Shown one piece after another: positions 53,187 to 62,683 of a DNA stretch of 64,000 bases. This stretch comes from an uncultured Monoglobus sp. GTDB taxonomy: Bacteria > Bacillota > Clostridia > Monoglobales > Monoglobaceae. Every line of letters begins with the position of its first letter. Within the stretch, counting starts at the first letter, position 1. Under the pieces are notes generated by a model, which saw nothing but the letters and a program-made list of their open reading frames with translations, was not told where the DNA came from and ran no database searches. The stretch lies in the NCBI GenBank assembly GCA_947628795.1, contig CANRBF010000024.1, positions 1 through 64,000 of the forward strand. The letters are read 5' to 3'. Position numbers and translations under genes: made by a program.

Positions 53187-53504
53187 ATGTCAAATTCTTT
53201 TGATGAAGAACTTAAAGATGAATTTCGTGACGAATTATATAAGCTGTATAAAAAGACCGCCAAGGAGCTTTATTATTCCGCTACCTTCTGGGTGGCTCTC
53301 GGACAGGAAAATTGGTTTGGCTATATTAAAAATTTTATAAGCAATCCTCACTCGGACGGTATAGAAAAACTAATTAAAGCAAATCGACCCGATCTGTCAA
53401 TCGAATATATAATCATAAACAACAAAAAATACCATCCTTTGTTTACTGATGAAGAACTCGAAATATGCAAAGAAACTTTAAATTATCTTATGTCAAGCAA
53501 GTAA
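53187..53504 (+). CDS. Hypothetical protein of the mobile region
   Basis: A 105-residue protein with a strong GGGAGG site. Acidic N-terminus (SFDEELKDEFRDELYKLYKK) and a mixed helical remainder with FWVALGQENWFGYIKNFI. No family is recognised. It is co-directional with the repressor and closed by a terminator. Confidence 0.6.
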   Translation: MSNSFDEELKDEFRDELYKLYKKTAKELYYSATFWVALGQENWFGYIKNFISNPHSDGIEKLIKANRPDLSIEYIIINNKKYHPLFTDEELEICKETLNYLMSSK

Positions 53505-53507
53505 AAC

Positions 53508-53552
53508 AAAGTGCTGCCTACTGTTTAATAGAATAGTGCGCAGCACTTTATG
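53508..53552 (+). terminator. Terminator after the hypothetical gene
   Basis: AAAGTGCTG and CAGCACTTT form the arms of a hairpin. The following 53553-53854 is AT-rich and shows no gene. Confidence 0.7.
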
Positions 53553-53854
53553 CTTAACCTGCTTTTGATACAGTATTATCCTTCTTAACTTTAGTATTAT
53601 AATTCGATAATTCTTGTATATCTGAGCAAATAAATATTAAATATTTTTTCAAAATATTTATATACTCCGTTTTAGCTTTTTATTAATTCCCCTTTCAATC
53701 CGTCAAATCTTTTCATCTCACGGTGTTGTTAACTTATCATTATCAGCTATACCATATATTGTTTAAATTTCATATAACCAAATAATTATATGTATAATAA
53801 GGTTAAATTATTTTTAAAAAAGTTGTTTTAAAAATACATACTTTACATACTATA

Positions 53855-54537
53855 CTAAAATATATCATTACGACCGTTAAAATAATCTTCTTCTGATTCA
53901 TTAATTCTTGACGGTCTCGATGAATTATTATACTCTTTATTTTGATATTCTTGTTTTAAGGAATAACCTATGATAACATTTTTAATGGTATTACCTCTAA
54001 CAGTACCTTTATCTGAAAGTATTCCCTTTTTCTCTAAAGCGCTTTTAAATTTTAATTTACCTTCATACGCATAGCCGTTGTCAGATACCCATATTTTATA
54101 AGCATCATATACTTCTTTCATAGTAATATTTTCTTTTGACCGTTCTAAACATTCATTGATAAAACAACCTATTTTATCACATTCCTCACGAAAACGATTC
54201 GTAGACTCAATTACAGACATCGGAGGATTCATACCTTCCTCGTTTGCCTTTTCCACCCTAATAAAAACCAATTTAAAATACCGCTTAAATTATCGGGTTC
54301 TCTTAATTTGCTTTTTAAGGTTTTATCTTGTTCTTCCTCAGAAAAATGTTTATTAAATTCTATAACATTTATTCTGTTGCTTGCAAATATTGTATCGTCA
54401 ATAATGCGTGGCAGATAATTCGTATTGATATATAGTTTGAATTGAGGTACAAACTCAAATTCTTTACCATATAGCATACGTGCGGTTATTTTATCTCTGC
54501 CTGTTAAGCTCTTAATGAGTTCCGTGTTTATTAACAT
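53855..54537 (-). pseudogene. P4/D5-type phage primase-helicase, truncated and frameshifted
   Basis: The 5' part (54537 to about 54250) encodes LIKSLTGRDKITARMLYGKEFEF and YINTNYLPRI, the C-terminal helicase region of P4-type primases. The frame then breaks in an AAAA tract near 54255-54258. In the next frame the protein continues (KANEEGMNPPMSVIESTNRFREE) to the stop at 53855. Adding one A restores continuity. The Walker A half is missing, replaced by the IS256 fragment. It is the relic of the replication module of a phage or satellite. Confidence 0.8.
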
Positions 54538-54575
54538 AAACCCATGATTTTCGCCATGTCGATGTCTGTCGTTTA

Positions 54576-55057
54576 CTACCTACACATCTTTTCCGCAGAG
54601 CCCATACCGCGAGAATATAGGGATAATATCTTATTTTCCAAGCTGTCAGCGTTGCGCTGATACTTATCTATGATCTTAGGCTCATACTCGCCGTTTCTGT
54701 CGCGTGGAACGGAAATCTCGACCTCTCCGAGCTGAGTTTTCATTCTGCGCTTGGTAGAGCCGTTTCTGTAGTTTTTCTTTTCGCTGCCCGGATCTGTGCG
54801 CTCATGTTTTTCATAGCCGAGCTGTTCGTCAAGCTCGCACTGAAGCACCTCGTTCAGAACATCAGCAAACATAGATTTAATGCTTTCCATGATGTCGGCA
54901 GTGTTTGTAAATTTCTCGCTTTTTACATATTCCTTGATAACTTCTTTTGGTATTTTCATGTCGAAAAACCTCCTTGATAAAAATTATTTTTACCATAATT
55001 TTCACCAAAGAGGCCTTCTTTTATACCTTTTTACACATCTTTTCCCGCGGTGTCTAT
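54576..55057 (-). mobile_element. IS256-family element remnant (N-terminal transposase fragment)
   Basis: The reading frame 54959-54576 encodes the first about 120 residues of an IS256/mutator transposase (SMFADVLNEVLQCELDEQLGYEKHE, KRRMKTQLGEVEISVPRDRNGEYEP, ILSLYSRGM), then breaks off into an unrelated tail. GGAGG precedes the ATG. The terminal sequence TTTTTACACATCTTTTCC...GTGTCTATG (55028-55057) is its end, and a partial direct copy (TACACATCTTTTCCGCAGAG) is at 54581-54600. The element is internally deleted and immobile. Confidence 0.8.
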
Positions 55058-55365
55058 GGCGGTCTGATATTTCATACCGACAGAGGCTCTCAATTTCCTC
55101 TGTGGCTTTCAGGCAGTATCTTGATACAATGAATATTGTGCAGTCATTTTCCGCAAAAGGACACCCTTATGACAATGCTGTTATGGAGTGTTTCTTCAAA
55201 TACTTGAAGAAAGAGGAAACCGATAGAAGAACATATCGTAGCATTACTGAACTTAAACAAAGCTTGTTCACTTACATAAATGGATTCTACAATTCTGTCA
55301 GACCGCACTCTTACAATGACGGTCTGACACCAAATCAGAAAGAGACGATGTTTATGCGTGTATAA
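55058..55365 (+). pseudogene. IS3-family transposase (OrfB) 3' remnant
   Basis: The sequence begins directly at the IS256 end with GGLIFHTDRGSQF, shifts frame near 55100, and continues FRQYLDTMNIVQSFSAKGHP through NAVMECFFKYLKKEE to RPHSYNDGLTPNQKE. These are the last catalytic Asp and Glu regions of an rve-type integrase domain. It suggests the IS256 element inserted into an older IS3 copy. Confidence 0.8.
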
Positions 55366-55446
55366 TTCTTCGCTTTTTTCTGTCTACTTTATTGACATTA
55401 ATCCATTTTTCCCTTCACTCATTATTTCTCTTTTTTTCTTGCCGTA

Positions 55447-55490
55447 AAAAATTCCTCTTATGATTTATTTTATTCTATCATAGAAGGAAT
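55447..55490 (-). terminator. Terminator after the SIR2-domain gene
   Basis: On the minus strand AATTCCTTCTATGAT pairs with ATCATAAGAGGAATT, followed by TTTT. Confidence 0.7.
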
Positions 55491-55524
55491 TATTTACAGA
55501 CTTTTTTCGCACGCTCTAGAATGT

Positions 55525-58494
55525 TTAAACTGCATATTCAATAAGTATTTTAATCAACTGTTGTTTATCATTTTCTTCTAAATCTGTATTTTTTAAAACT
55601 TGTTTTATAGATTGCCTTATCTGCACTTTTGAACTTTCATTTTTAAATATTGTTTCATATGTTTGAGGATAGAGATTCATTAACCATGAAACATCAAATT
55701 TCTTATAATCAAATTCATCTGGATTAAAATAAAAATCAAATTTATCCGCTATTCCATAAAATTGATCAAAATCTTTATGTTTTAAATAACCTAATGCACA
55801 CCAATAACCCACATTGATTAAGTCTTCATACGGATCATGGTAAGGAAAAGAATATATACCCTCATTATTATTGGCATTATTAATCACAGAGTTTAGATGA
55901 TTTATAAGTTTATTAATTATATTTTGTTTAAAATTAACACCATTTGTTAACAAATCGGCAAATACATCAAAACTAAATGATTCTTCCAAACTTTTAGACA
56001 TATGGTTCATCAACTTTGTTTTTGTTTTTTTATATATAATATTACTACACTTAAATAGAGAACTCAATGAGAATTTAAGATTATTTTCAATTATATAGGT
56101 TATTCTATCCGAAATATACTTTGAAATATATTTTGTATTGTTAAAACATAGAATATTTGCTAAATCCCAATATTCAATACTAGAATTTGTGCAAAGCATT
56201 TCAAACTTTTCTCCATTTTTAATACATTTTATATTTTCATCAATATATTTCAAAAAAGTCGTATGTACATATTTTGAAATTCTTTTTACTTCAACCTTAC
56301 CTTTACTTATTTGACTATAAATAAATGTTATTTTATCATTAATATAAATTTCTCTAAATTCATATTTTAATAAAACACCACAAATAAACTCTACAACTTT
56401 GGGAGAAATTGTTATATATTTTAATAGTTTTAGACAATTTTTCAATTTTAGTTGGTAAGATATTTTTTCTAATGGATTTTCTACTTTTGACAATACAGCA
56501 TCATAGTATTTAAATAAATTATATATTGACATATTAACCATTTCAATATTCTCTAAAGGCAAATCTTCTATGTTGTTTTTAATCATAAGATTTGTGATTT
56601 CCTTTTCTTTAAAAAACTCTATAAAACAATATATATCAATTTCATCAAAGTAAATTGGTTTATTGCCAGATCCCATAGAAAATTCGGCACTTATTGTTTT
56701 CTGTTTATTTACTGCATACTTGGCAATTATTAATTCCATAGTTTTCTTTATAGTGATTTTAAATTCAATAAACTCATCAATAAATAGGCCATTGCCTAGA
56801 ATAAAATGTAAATTATTATTTATTCTACTAATAGCCCTATCTGTTGAAGTAATTCCCGCTTCAATTATATTTTTATTAATAGTTCCACTCAGCTTGTCAT
56901 TTTCAATAAACGTGTCATAAACATTTTTATATAAAAAATTTACTGTATATAGATTTGAAAATGTATCATATTGTTCTTTAAATTCAATTGGTAAATTTTC
57001 GAAAATATTTGCATGTACAATTTGGTCATGCTCTAATTTTTGCTGTTTATCAAACTTGAATGTGTTGTAATAAAACAAAGAACGATTTACACTTTCCATA
57101 GCAAACGCAAGACTACGCATATTTATTTGTGACAAATAACATAAAACATAATTCTTATCTTTAAATGCCTCGGTAGCAACCTCAGTAAAAAGATTTAGAG
57201 ATTCTTCATACCTTTTTAATTTTGCCAAATAAAAAGCCTTAGTGTACCTACGGTATATATTCTTAGGATTACTGTTTATTATTTTTTCCATTTTTAGATA
57301 ATTAAATGTAATGCAATTTAAGTCAGCAAAATCACTATCATCAAATGCCAATAAAATTTTATTATCATTATTTATTATGGCTCTAATTCTTGCTTTTAAA
57401 AATACACAATCTATAACCCTAAATTTTTCTTGGATAGGCTTTTCAGTGGTGATAAATTCTTTGTTTTTTAACCCAATATAATATGTCATTATTTCATAAC
57501 TATTTTTGCGTAATTTAACCACTCCATCTTCGTTTATAAATATGTAATTGCCCAATATCTTTTTAATATCTATGATGCGCAATGTTTTAAATGAGTTTAA
57601 TGGTTTCACCAATTCATACAATAAATCAAAAGCAGCATATTTATCTTTGCTTGCAAAAGAAACTTTGCCATATGAAATGATTTTGTCCAATACGTTTTTA
57701 TATCTTTCTTCATACCCTGTTTCCAAATAATTATCACACTTTGAACAAAGTCTAAAATCAACAACTTCTAGTCCACGAGATTGTTGATATAATAAATCAT
57801 TATTATCAAGTTCTGCATCATCAGTATATATAAAAATAGGTTTATTAAAGCTATCTTTTAATAAAGATTTAGTCCAATTTAATATTAATTTTACATTGTA
57901 ATCGTTAAGACCATATCCAATAAAAACTACAGTATTTGTTGAAAAAATTGATTTAAGCATTGTTTCAATCAATTTGAAATTTTCGCTATAATTCAGATAA
58001 TCTTCCTCTTTTAAAACTATATTTTTATGTTCTAAATCTCCATGTAACTTTAAAATATATCTATCACCATTAATATTTGAGACTTCTGAATCTTGAGCAA
58101 CAGACTTAAAAGACAAACAAAATTGAATGACTGCTTTCTCTAATAAATCATCAAAATTTGTTGTGATAAAACTTTTAGGATTTAAATGACACATTAGTTT
58201 ATGTATCAAATTAGGCTTTAAGGATGCACAATCAAAACAATTATTTATAAATTCATAGTATTTTTTTTCATCTTGATTTATTGAATAATAGTATTTTTGA
58301 GGAATAGATAATAAATCGTCATTAGAATAGTAATCTTTTTTCGGTATTTTTAGTTCATCACAAAAGGAATCAACTAACTCTGACCATTTTGGTGCATGTG
58401 ATAATTTGGATATACCTGCACCCACAAAGAATGATAAAGTATTATTTTTAGATGCGTTCATAATTCTTCTAAGCGTATTATCTATATTATTCAT
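55525..58494 (-). CDS. SIR2-domain anti-phage-type protein (DSR-like architecture)
   Basis: A 989-residue protein. The N-terminal SIR2-like NADase domain (about 1-270) has the NAD pocket motif FFVGAGISKL, TTNFDDLLE, and the His in LKLHGDLEHK. The C-terminal about 700 residues are AT-codon-rich, helical, and match no enzyme I recognise. This length and layout match defence-associated sirtuins (DSR1/DSR2), whose C-terminal part senses a phage protein and whose SIR2 part then depletes NAD. GGAGG precedes the ATG, and hairpins isolate it from neighbours. It stands with FRG and ATPase genes in a defence-like cluster. NADase activity and phage trigger are inferred. Confidence 0.8.
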   Translation of the reverse strand: MNNIDNTLRRIMNASKNNTLSFFVGAGISKLSHAPKWSELVDSFCDELKIPKKDYYSNDDLLSIPQKYYYSINQDEKKYYEFINNCFDCASLKPNLIHKLMCHLNPKSFITTNFDDLLEKAVIQFCLSFKSVAQDSEVSNINGDRYILKLHGDLEHKNIVLKEEDYLNYSENFKLIETMLKSIFSTNTVVFIGYGLNDYNVKLILNWTKSLLKDSFNKPIFIYTDDAELDNNDLLYQQSRGLEVVDFRLCSKCDNYLETGYEERYKNVLDKIISYGKVSFASKDKYAAFDLLYELVKPLNSFKTLRIIDIKKILGNYIFINEDGVVKLRKNSYEIMTYYIGLKNKEFITTEKPIQEKFRVIDCVFLKARIRAIINNDNKILLAFDDSDFADLNCITFNYLKMEKIINSNPKNIYRRYTKAFYLAKLKRYEESLNLFTEVATEAFKDKNYVLCYLSQINMRSLAFAMESVNRSLFYYNTFKFDKQQKLEHDQIVHANIFENLPIEFKEQYDTFSNLYTVNFLYKNVYDTFIENDKLSGTINKNIIEAGITSTDRAISRINNNLHFILGNGLFIDEFIEFKITIKKTMELIIAKYAVNKQKTISAEFSMGSGNKPIYFDEIDIYCFIEFFKEKEITNLMIKNNIEDLPLENIEMVNMSIYNLFKYYDAVLSKVENPLEKISYQLKLKNCLKLLKYITISPKVVEFICGVLLKYEFREIYINDKITFIYSQISKGKVEVKRISKYVHTTFLKYIDENIKCIKNGEKFEMLCTNSSIEYWDLANILCFNNTKYISKYISDRITYIIENNLKFSLSSLFKCSNIIYKKTKTKLMNHMSKSLEESFSFDVFADLLTNGVNFKQNIINKLINHLNSVINNANNNEGIYSFPYHDPYEDLINVGYWCALGYLKHKDFDQFYGIADKFDFYFNPDEFDYKKFDVSWLMNLYPQTYETIFKNESSKVQIRQSIKQVLKNTDLEENDKQQLIKILIEYAV

Positions 58495-58647
58495 AAAATA
58501 TAACCTCCAAATATGAGAACACTTTACATAATTATATTATAATTCTATTTTATATCAATAAATTCACATAAGTTTATATTATTAAAAATCATAAGCTTTA
58601 TCATAAGACACGGCTTGTCAAGGATGAATTTATTTTTTTGTATGAGA

Positions 58648-58678
58648 AAAAGCGATTAATCGTTCACGAATCACTTTT
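58648..58678 (-). terminator. Terminator after the FRG-domain gene
   Basis: AAAAGTGATT pairs with AATCGCTTTT (one G-U pair) on the minus strand, 14 bases past the FRG stop. It separates it from the SIR2 gene. Confidence 0.65.
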
Positions 58679-58691
58679 GGTATTTTTTCTT

Positions 58692-59438
58692 TTAGCTTAA
58701 TTTGTATTTTATAAATTCTTTTAACAGCGCCGTTTCAGCACATCCCTGAAGCCCCGGAAATAGCCGCATGTGATTTATTCCCATCATATCCAAATCATTT
58801 AAAGCAATATTTTGCTCTGCATGTGGAATTATTATTTGCGTTAAAGCTCCATCTATATCGCATCTTGAAGAACATGCTTGTACAAAACCTTCTATTCCTA
58901 TGTGAGGGCTCTGATTAAATGTAAATATACCTTCTTGATATTTTTGATGTTCATTCTCATTTAATCTGGTAGTAACGATTTTCACGCCATAATCTTCTTT
59001 CCATATTTCATTTTCAGTATCAATCGCCCAAATAGAGATATAGTCACTATCAGCATTTCGACTTTGAATAAAAGCAAAGAACGCTGCAACATATACACTA
59101 TAAGACCAATCTAATAACCTTGTTGGTAATCCATAATGTTGTCCTAATGATAGAATTTGAATATCACTATATTCCGAAAATTTATCACTACCCAAAAAAT
59201 CTCTGCATCTATTTCTAAATTCCTGCACCAATGATTTTTCAATCGCCTTTCTATTTCCGAATTCTAAATTGCCAAACATTCTATCAAAGCTAGTTAATAA
59301 TGACCATTCATGGCTACCTTGTCCTCTAAAAAGATATTGCTTTTCGCCAAAAAATAGTTGTCCACACAAATCATTTGTTATTTTACTTTTAAACTCATTC
59401 CACGAATCATACGTCAATGTACTATACCCTTTTGTCAT
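58692..59438 (-). CDS. FRG-domain protein
   Basis: A 248-residue protein. The FRG domain is clear: YLFRGQGSHEWSLLTSFDR near residue 35, and SLGQHYGLPTRLLDWSYSVYVAAFFAF near 105-130, the two hallmark blocks. FRG domains occur in defence islands and host-interaction proteins; the biochemical activity is not established to my knowledge. It lies 215 bases downstream of the P-loop ATPase gene on the same strand and is followed by its own terminator. A functional pair with that ATPase is proposed below. Confidence 0.85.
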   Translation of the reverse strand: MTKGYSTLTYDSWNEFKSKITNDLCGQLFFGEKQYLFRGQGSHEWSLLTSFDRMFGNLEFGNRKAIEKSLVQEFRNRCRDFLGSDKFSEYSDIQILSLGQHYGLPTRLLDWSYSVYVAAFFAFIQSRNADSDYISIWAIDTENEIWKEDYGVKIVTTRLNENEHQKYQEGIFTFNQSPHIGIEGFVQACSSRCDIDGALTQIIIPHAEQNIALNDLDMMGINHMRLFPGLQGCAETALLKEFIKYKLS

Positions 59439-59653
59439 ATTTCCTTATGCAATATAATCCTTCCCCCAAATGAGGATAAAATACTGCTCTCCTTTCTCAA
59501 AAATGTATTTGTATTTAAAAATGATTAGGTTTTAGGTGAAATTAATATACTGATTTATAAGTATCATTTATACTCAAATATTTTTACTTTCTATATTGAA
59601 CTCGTATTACTCAAAATCTTTTGTGGTAGGGGATTATCAATTAGCTTATATAC

Positions 59654-61225
59654 TCATTTTACCCCACCTATAACAGGTTTTTTATCCCACATTCTTCCAG
59701 CCATTCCTAATGCGTCAATTATGCAGGACCGTAGTACATATTGATACTTATTTTTTGGTAGCAAAAACTCCAAATATTCACTATCGGCAAAGAATATCTC
59801 TTCTTGCCCATTTGCTCCATCTTCTATATAGCCTAGTCCTCCGTTTTGCCACATAATGTCAAACATTTTATTGTCTCTGCCTAATAAAGCGTCTGACTCC
59901 TTTTCTAATTGTTGCAACTCTTGAAATGAAAATTTATCGTTTTGTAATTTCAACAACAGTTCTTTCATCTTTTCAACAATTGTAGTATTATATTCTTTAA
60001 TACTTGTGTATACTTCTGAAAATCCTTTTTGAGCTGCTCCTTTTGGCATTTCATTATTTATAATTTGATTTGCACATATCTGCAAAAGTTCATTTCCGAA
60101 TCCTTTTGCCGCCGTTGAAACCTTTTTTCGTATGGTTTTTTCTACATCAAAGTCAGAAGAAGATGTTTCTTTAATATTGCGAATTTCTGACAAGGAATTA
60201 CCAATTATTATAATATCCCTAGGCAAAAGTCGTGTATGTCTTAAAATATATTGTTCTATTGGTTCCTCAATACCTCTCTGAATGTTTGTTATGTTAGATA
60301 TTCCTAACCAACTTTCAATATTTTTCTGCCCATCATTATTGAGAAAATAACATTTCTTCAGTACAGATATCTTGGCTTCAAAAAAATATTTTATTGTTGA
60401 ATAATTCCAGTCTAATAATTTAATATGTTCTTCATTAATATATCTAGTTTGATGCTCGCTCCTATATATAGATGCCAATACATTATCCCTAATGCTTATA
60501 ACAACGTGTAATTTATTACCGTATGTATCGTTTCTAAACAACCGCATGACTCTATAAAATAATCCTTTTTGACATCTTAGCCAATACATTGGTGCATGGG
60601 CATACTCCTCATCAACCGAATCAACAAAAAAGTATATTGGAGACAAATCTTTTAATGCTTTATTTAACAGTATATCCAGCTCATCCCATTCAGGTTTTTC
60701 GATATATTTATTAAACAGATTATTAGTATTAAATTCTGTTAAAATATGTCGTGCCTCTGCATAAATTCCCATTGCTACAGTATACTTTGGAAATAATTTT
60801 TTTTCATAGTTTTTTATTTGCTCTTTTAATTCATCCGGAACCCCTTCATTCCACTCATCATTACAAAGTATATGAGAAACTAATGCGCGCATAATTGCTA
60901 CTTTCCATAGATACATCCATTTTTCAGTAACTTGATTTTCGGGAAAATTTTGCCCAAACTTTATAATTAAATCAGTTGATGGTAACTCTTGTTCCATTTC
61001 ACAAATATAAACTGACTTATTTAATTTCAAGTTCGCTCTCATTCTTCTCAAGTATACTGTTTTTCCAGAACCTTTTGCACCAACAATGACTCTAGTTTTC
61101 ATATCATCCGGAGAAGCGACTCCAGACGAAAAATATCTCTCATCAAAAGCGACAAATTGCGCCATCATATCGTCTATATCTGTTCTAGAACCATCAGGAT
61201 TGCCGAATGCGTTTTTTTTATACAT
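59654..61225 (-). CDS. P-loop ATPase of a defence-type family (Sll1717-like)
   Basis: A 523-residue protein. Walker A GAKGSGKTVYLRRM near residues 49-62; Walker B-like SPIYFFVDSVDEEYAH near 194-209; a sensor-like VVISIRDNVLAS near 240. The N-terminal FGNPDGSRTDID and position of the P-loop recall the Sll1717-family of P-loop ATPases often found in defence loci. The C-terminal half is helical, with ILRHTRLLPRDIIIIGNSL typical of such NTPases. The last part carries a winged-helix-like region. Probably a sensor or regulatory ATPase. The family name is from memory, without a search. Confidence 0.7.
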   Translation of the reverse strand: MYKKNAFGNPDGSRTDIDDMMAQFVAFDERYFSSGVASPDDMKTRVIVGAKGSGKTVYLRRMRANLKLNKSVYICEMEQELPSTDLIIKFGQNFPENQVTEKWMYLWKVAIMRALVSHILCNDEWNEGVPDELKEQIKNYEKKLFPKYTVAMGIYAEARHILTEFNTNNLFNKYIEKPEWDELDILLNKALKDLSPIYFFVDSVDEEYAHAPMYWLRCQKGLFYRVMRLFRNDTYGNKLHVVISIRDNVLASIYRSEHQTRYINEEHIKLLDWNYSTIKYFFEAKISVLKKCYFLNNDGQKNIESWLGISNITNIQRGIEEPIEQYILRHTRLLPRDIIIIGNSLSEIRNIKETSSSDFDVEKTIRKKVSTAAKGFGNELLQICANQIINNEMPKGAAQKGFSEVYTSIKEYNTTIVEKMKELLLKLQNDKFSFQELQQLEKESDALLGRDNKMFDIMWQNGGLGYIEDGANGQEEIFFADSEYLEFLLPKNKYQYVLRSCIIDALGMAGRMWDKKPVIGGVK

Positions 61226-61373
61226 AAAATCACTTACTTTTCTTCATAGTGTAATAAATATTATTTTAAATAATTTTAGCTGTTAATATCTGTATCAACC
61301 ATATATTTTATAATATAATATCATATTTTGTCTTAAATGTCAAGTGCGATTTGTTTAATATTTTTATGCCACA

Positions 61374-61540
61374 TAAAATAATCCACTTAAATTTTCAAAA
61401 TATCTAATAGTATCATATGTACGCATTTTGGGGATAAATATCTCTTTTAAAAGCATATAAATCTTATGTTTTGCTATTTCAAAATCTTGAAAACCAGCGT
61501 ATGCAATATAATTAACATTCGAAAATGAGTTTTTAAATGT
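61374..61540 (-). pseudogene. 3' fragment of an unrecognised gene
   Basis: A frame of about 55 codons without start ends at the TAA 61374-61376 and reads AGFQDFEIAKHKIYMLLKEI then FIPKMRTYDTIRYFENLSGL. It is coherent protein-like sequence cut off upstream by the next relic. No family is recognised. Confidence 0.4.
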
Positions 61541-61925
61541 CCACTATTGCTCCAATTCATGCTGCTTAAGTTTGTTTCTTGATTGCGCGTCGGCTTGCTG
61601 ACGCTTTCGCTCTAAATTCTTACGAACAGATTTTTCCGTTGTGGTATTGTTTCACAAAGAACTTTGTCAATATCACTCTCTGCTGATTGCATTAACTCAT
61701 ATTTATACTTGCGACCATATCTTTCTTGAAGCCGTTTCCATAGTGATTTCTCGTTGCTGTTACGAATATTACGGCATTCCTCACGAACAGCGGTAATATC
61801 TTCAGGTGCAATACTATTGGAAATTTCCTTGTGCTTGGCTATATCCGTTTCATTTTGCTCGGCAAGTTGAGCGTTGAGCGCTTCAATATTTTTAAGTAAA
61901 ATATTATTATTTTTATTCTACTGTT
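61541..61925 (-). pseudogene. Degenerate coding relic, Glu/Lys-rich helical protein
   Basis: On the minus strand one frame reads about 90 codons (IEALNAQLAEQNETDIAKHK; SLWKRLQERYGRKYKYELMQ) to a TAG at 61612-61614. A second frame then continues KRQQADAQSRNKLKQHELEQ, so a frameshift lies between. It could be the C-terminal coiled-coil part of a mobilisation-type protein, but this is a guess. Confidence 0.4.
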
Positions 61926-62017
61926 TCACTTTCGGTATATCGTCCTCAGAGTTACAGTGCATATCACCAAGAAGTATACGCTTACAAGAGACGCCGTATA
62001 CATAGTTATAGGTATAC

Positions 62018-62621
62018 GTATGGACGGGTTAAAATAGGTACTTGGTATATGGGCAGGCGAGAATGAGAGCGCAAAGTTTTGGTTATCGGTAATGAACGGA
62101 CTGAAGAACCGAGGAGTTGAGGATATCTTAATTGTCTGCGTAGATGGCTTAACAGGCTTTCTGGCAGCAATAAAATCGGTATATCCGAAAACAGAGATAC
62201 AGCAAATGCATTATCCATCAAATCAGGAATACCACAAAATATGTATCCTACAAGGATATTAAGGAGCTAATGGCGTATCTGAAGTGAGTATATGCGATGG
62301 TGGACAGGCCTACAGCGCTTGATGGTTTTGATGAAAATGGAGTGTGAAATATCCGAAAATAGCTATATTTTGGCGAAAGAATTGGGCAAATTTATCGACA
62401 TATTTCAAATATCCGCAAGCGGTGAGAACGCTGATTTACACAACGAATACCAAGGGTTTACGCGGCAAGCCGCTCCAATGAACGTCCTGCGAGTGTCCTT
62501 GACAAGCCCGGCCGTTTATGCTACAGTATATTTAAGGCAGAAATTGAGCAAGTCAATTTCTGCCTCGGTAAAACAGATTATATTACTGTTTTGGAGTTTA
62601 CACAAAATTTGGGATAGTGCC
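62018..62621 (+). pseudogene. IS256-family transposase remnant (middle and C-terminal part)
   Basis: The plus strand carries GENESAKFWLSV-like, LKNRGVEDILIVCVDGLTGF and PKTEIQQ in one frame. Further downstream in other frames come NWANLSTYFKYPQ and LIYTTN, all in order of an IS256 transposase. Several frameshifts and stop codons interrupt it. A terminal-type sequence beginning GTTTACACAAAATTT lies at 62596-62621. It is a dead copy, opposite in orientation to the fragment at 54.6 kb. Confidence 0.8.
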
Positions 62622-62646
62622 GTGGATTGATATGTAAAAAGGACTT

Positions 62647-62677
62647 ATTTTACACATCTTTCTTCGTAGTGTCTATG
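62647..62677. repeat. Solitary IS256-type terminal sequence
   Basis: TTTTACACATCTTTCTTCG...GTGTCTATG closely resembles the end at 55028-55057 in the same orientation. It directly precedes the 3' end of the HEAT-like gene, a scar of a lost element. Confidence 0.6.
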
Positions 62678-62683
62678 CTTGAC

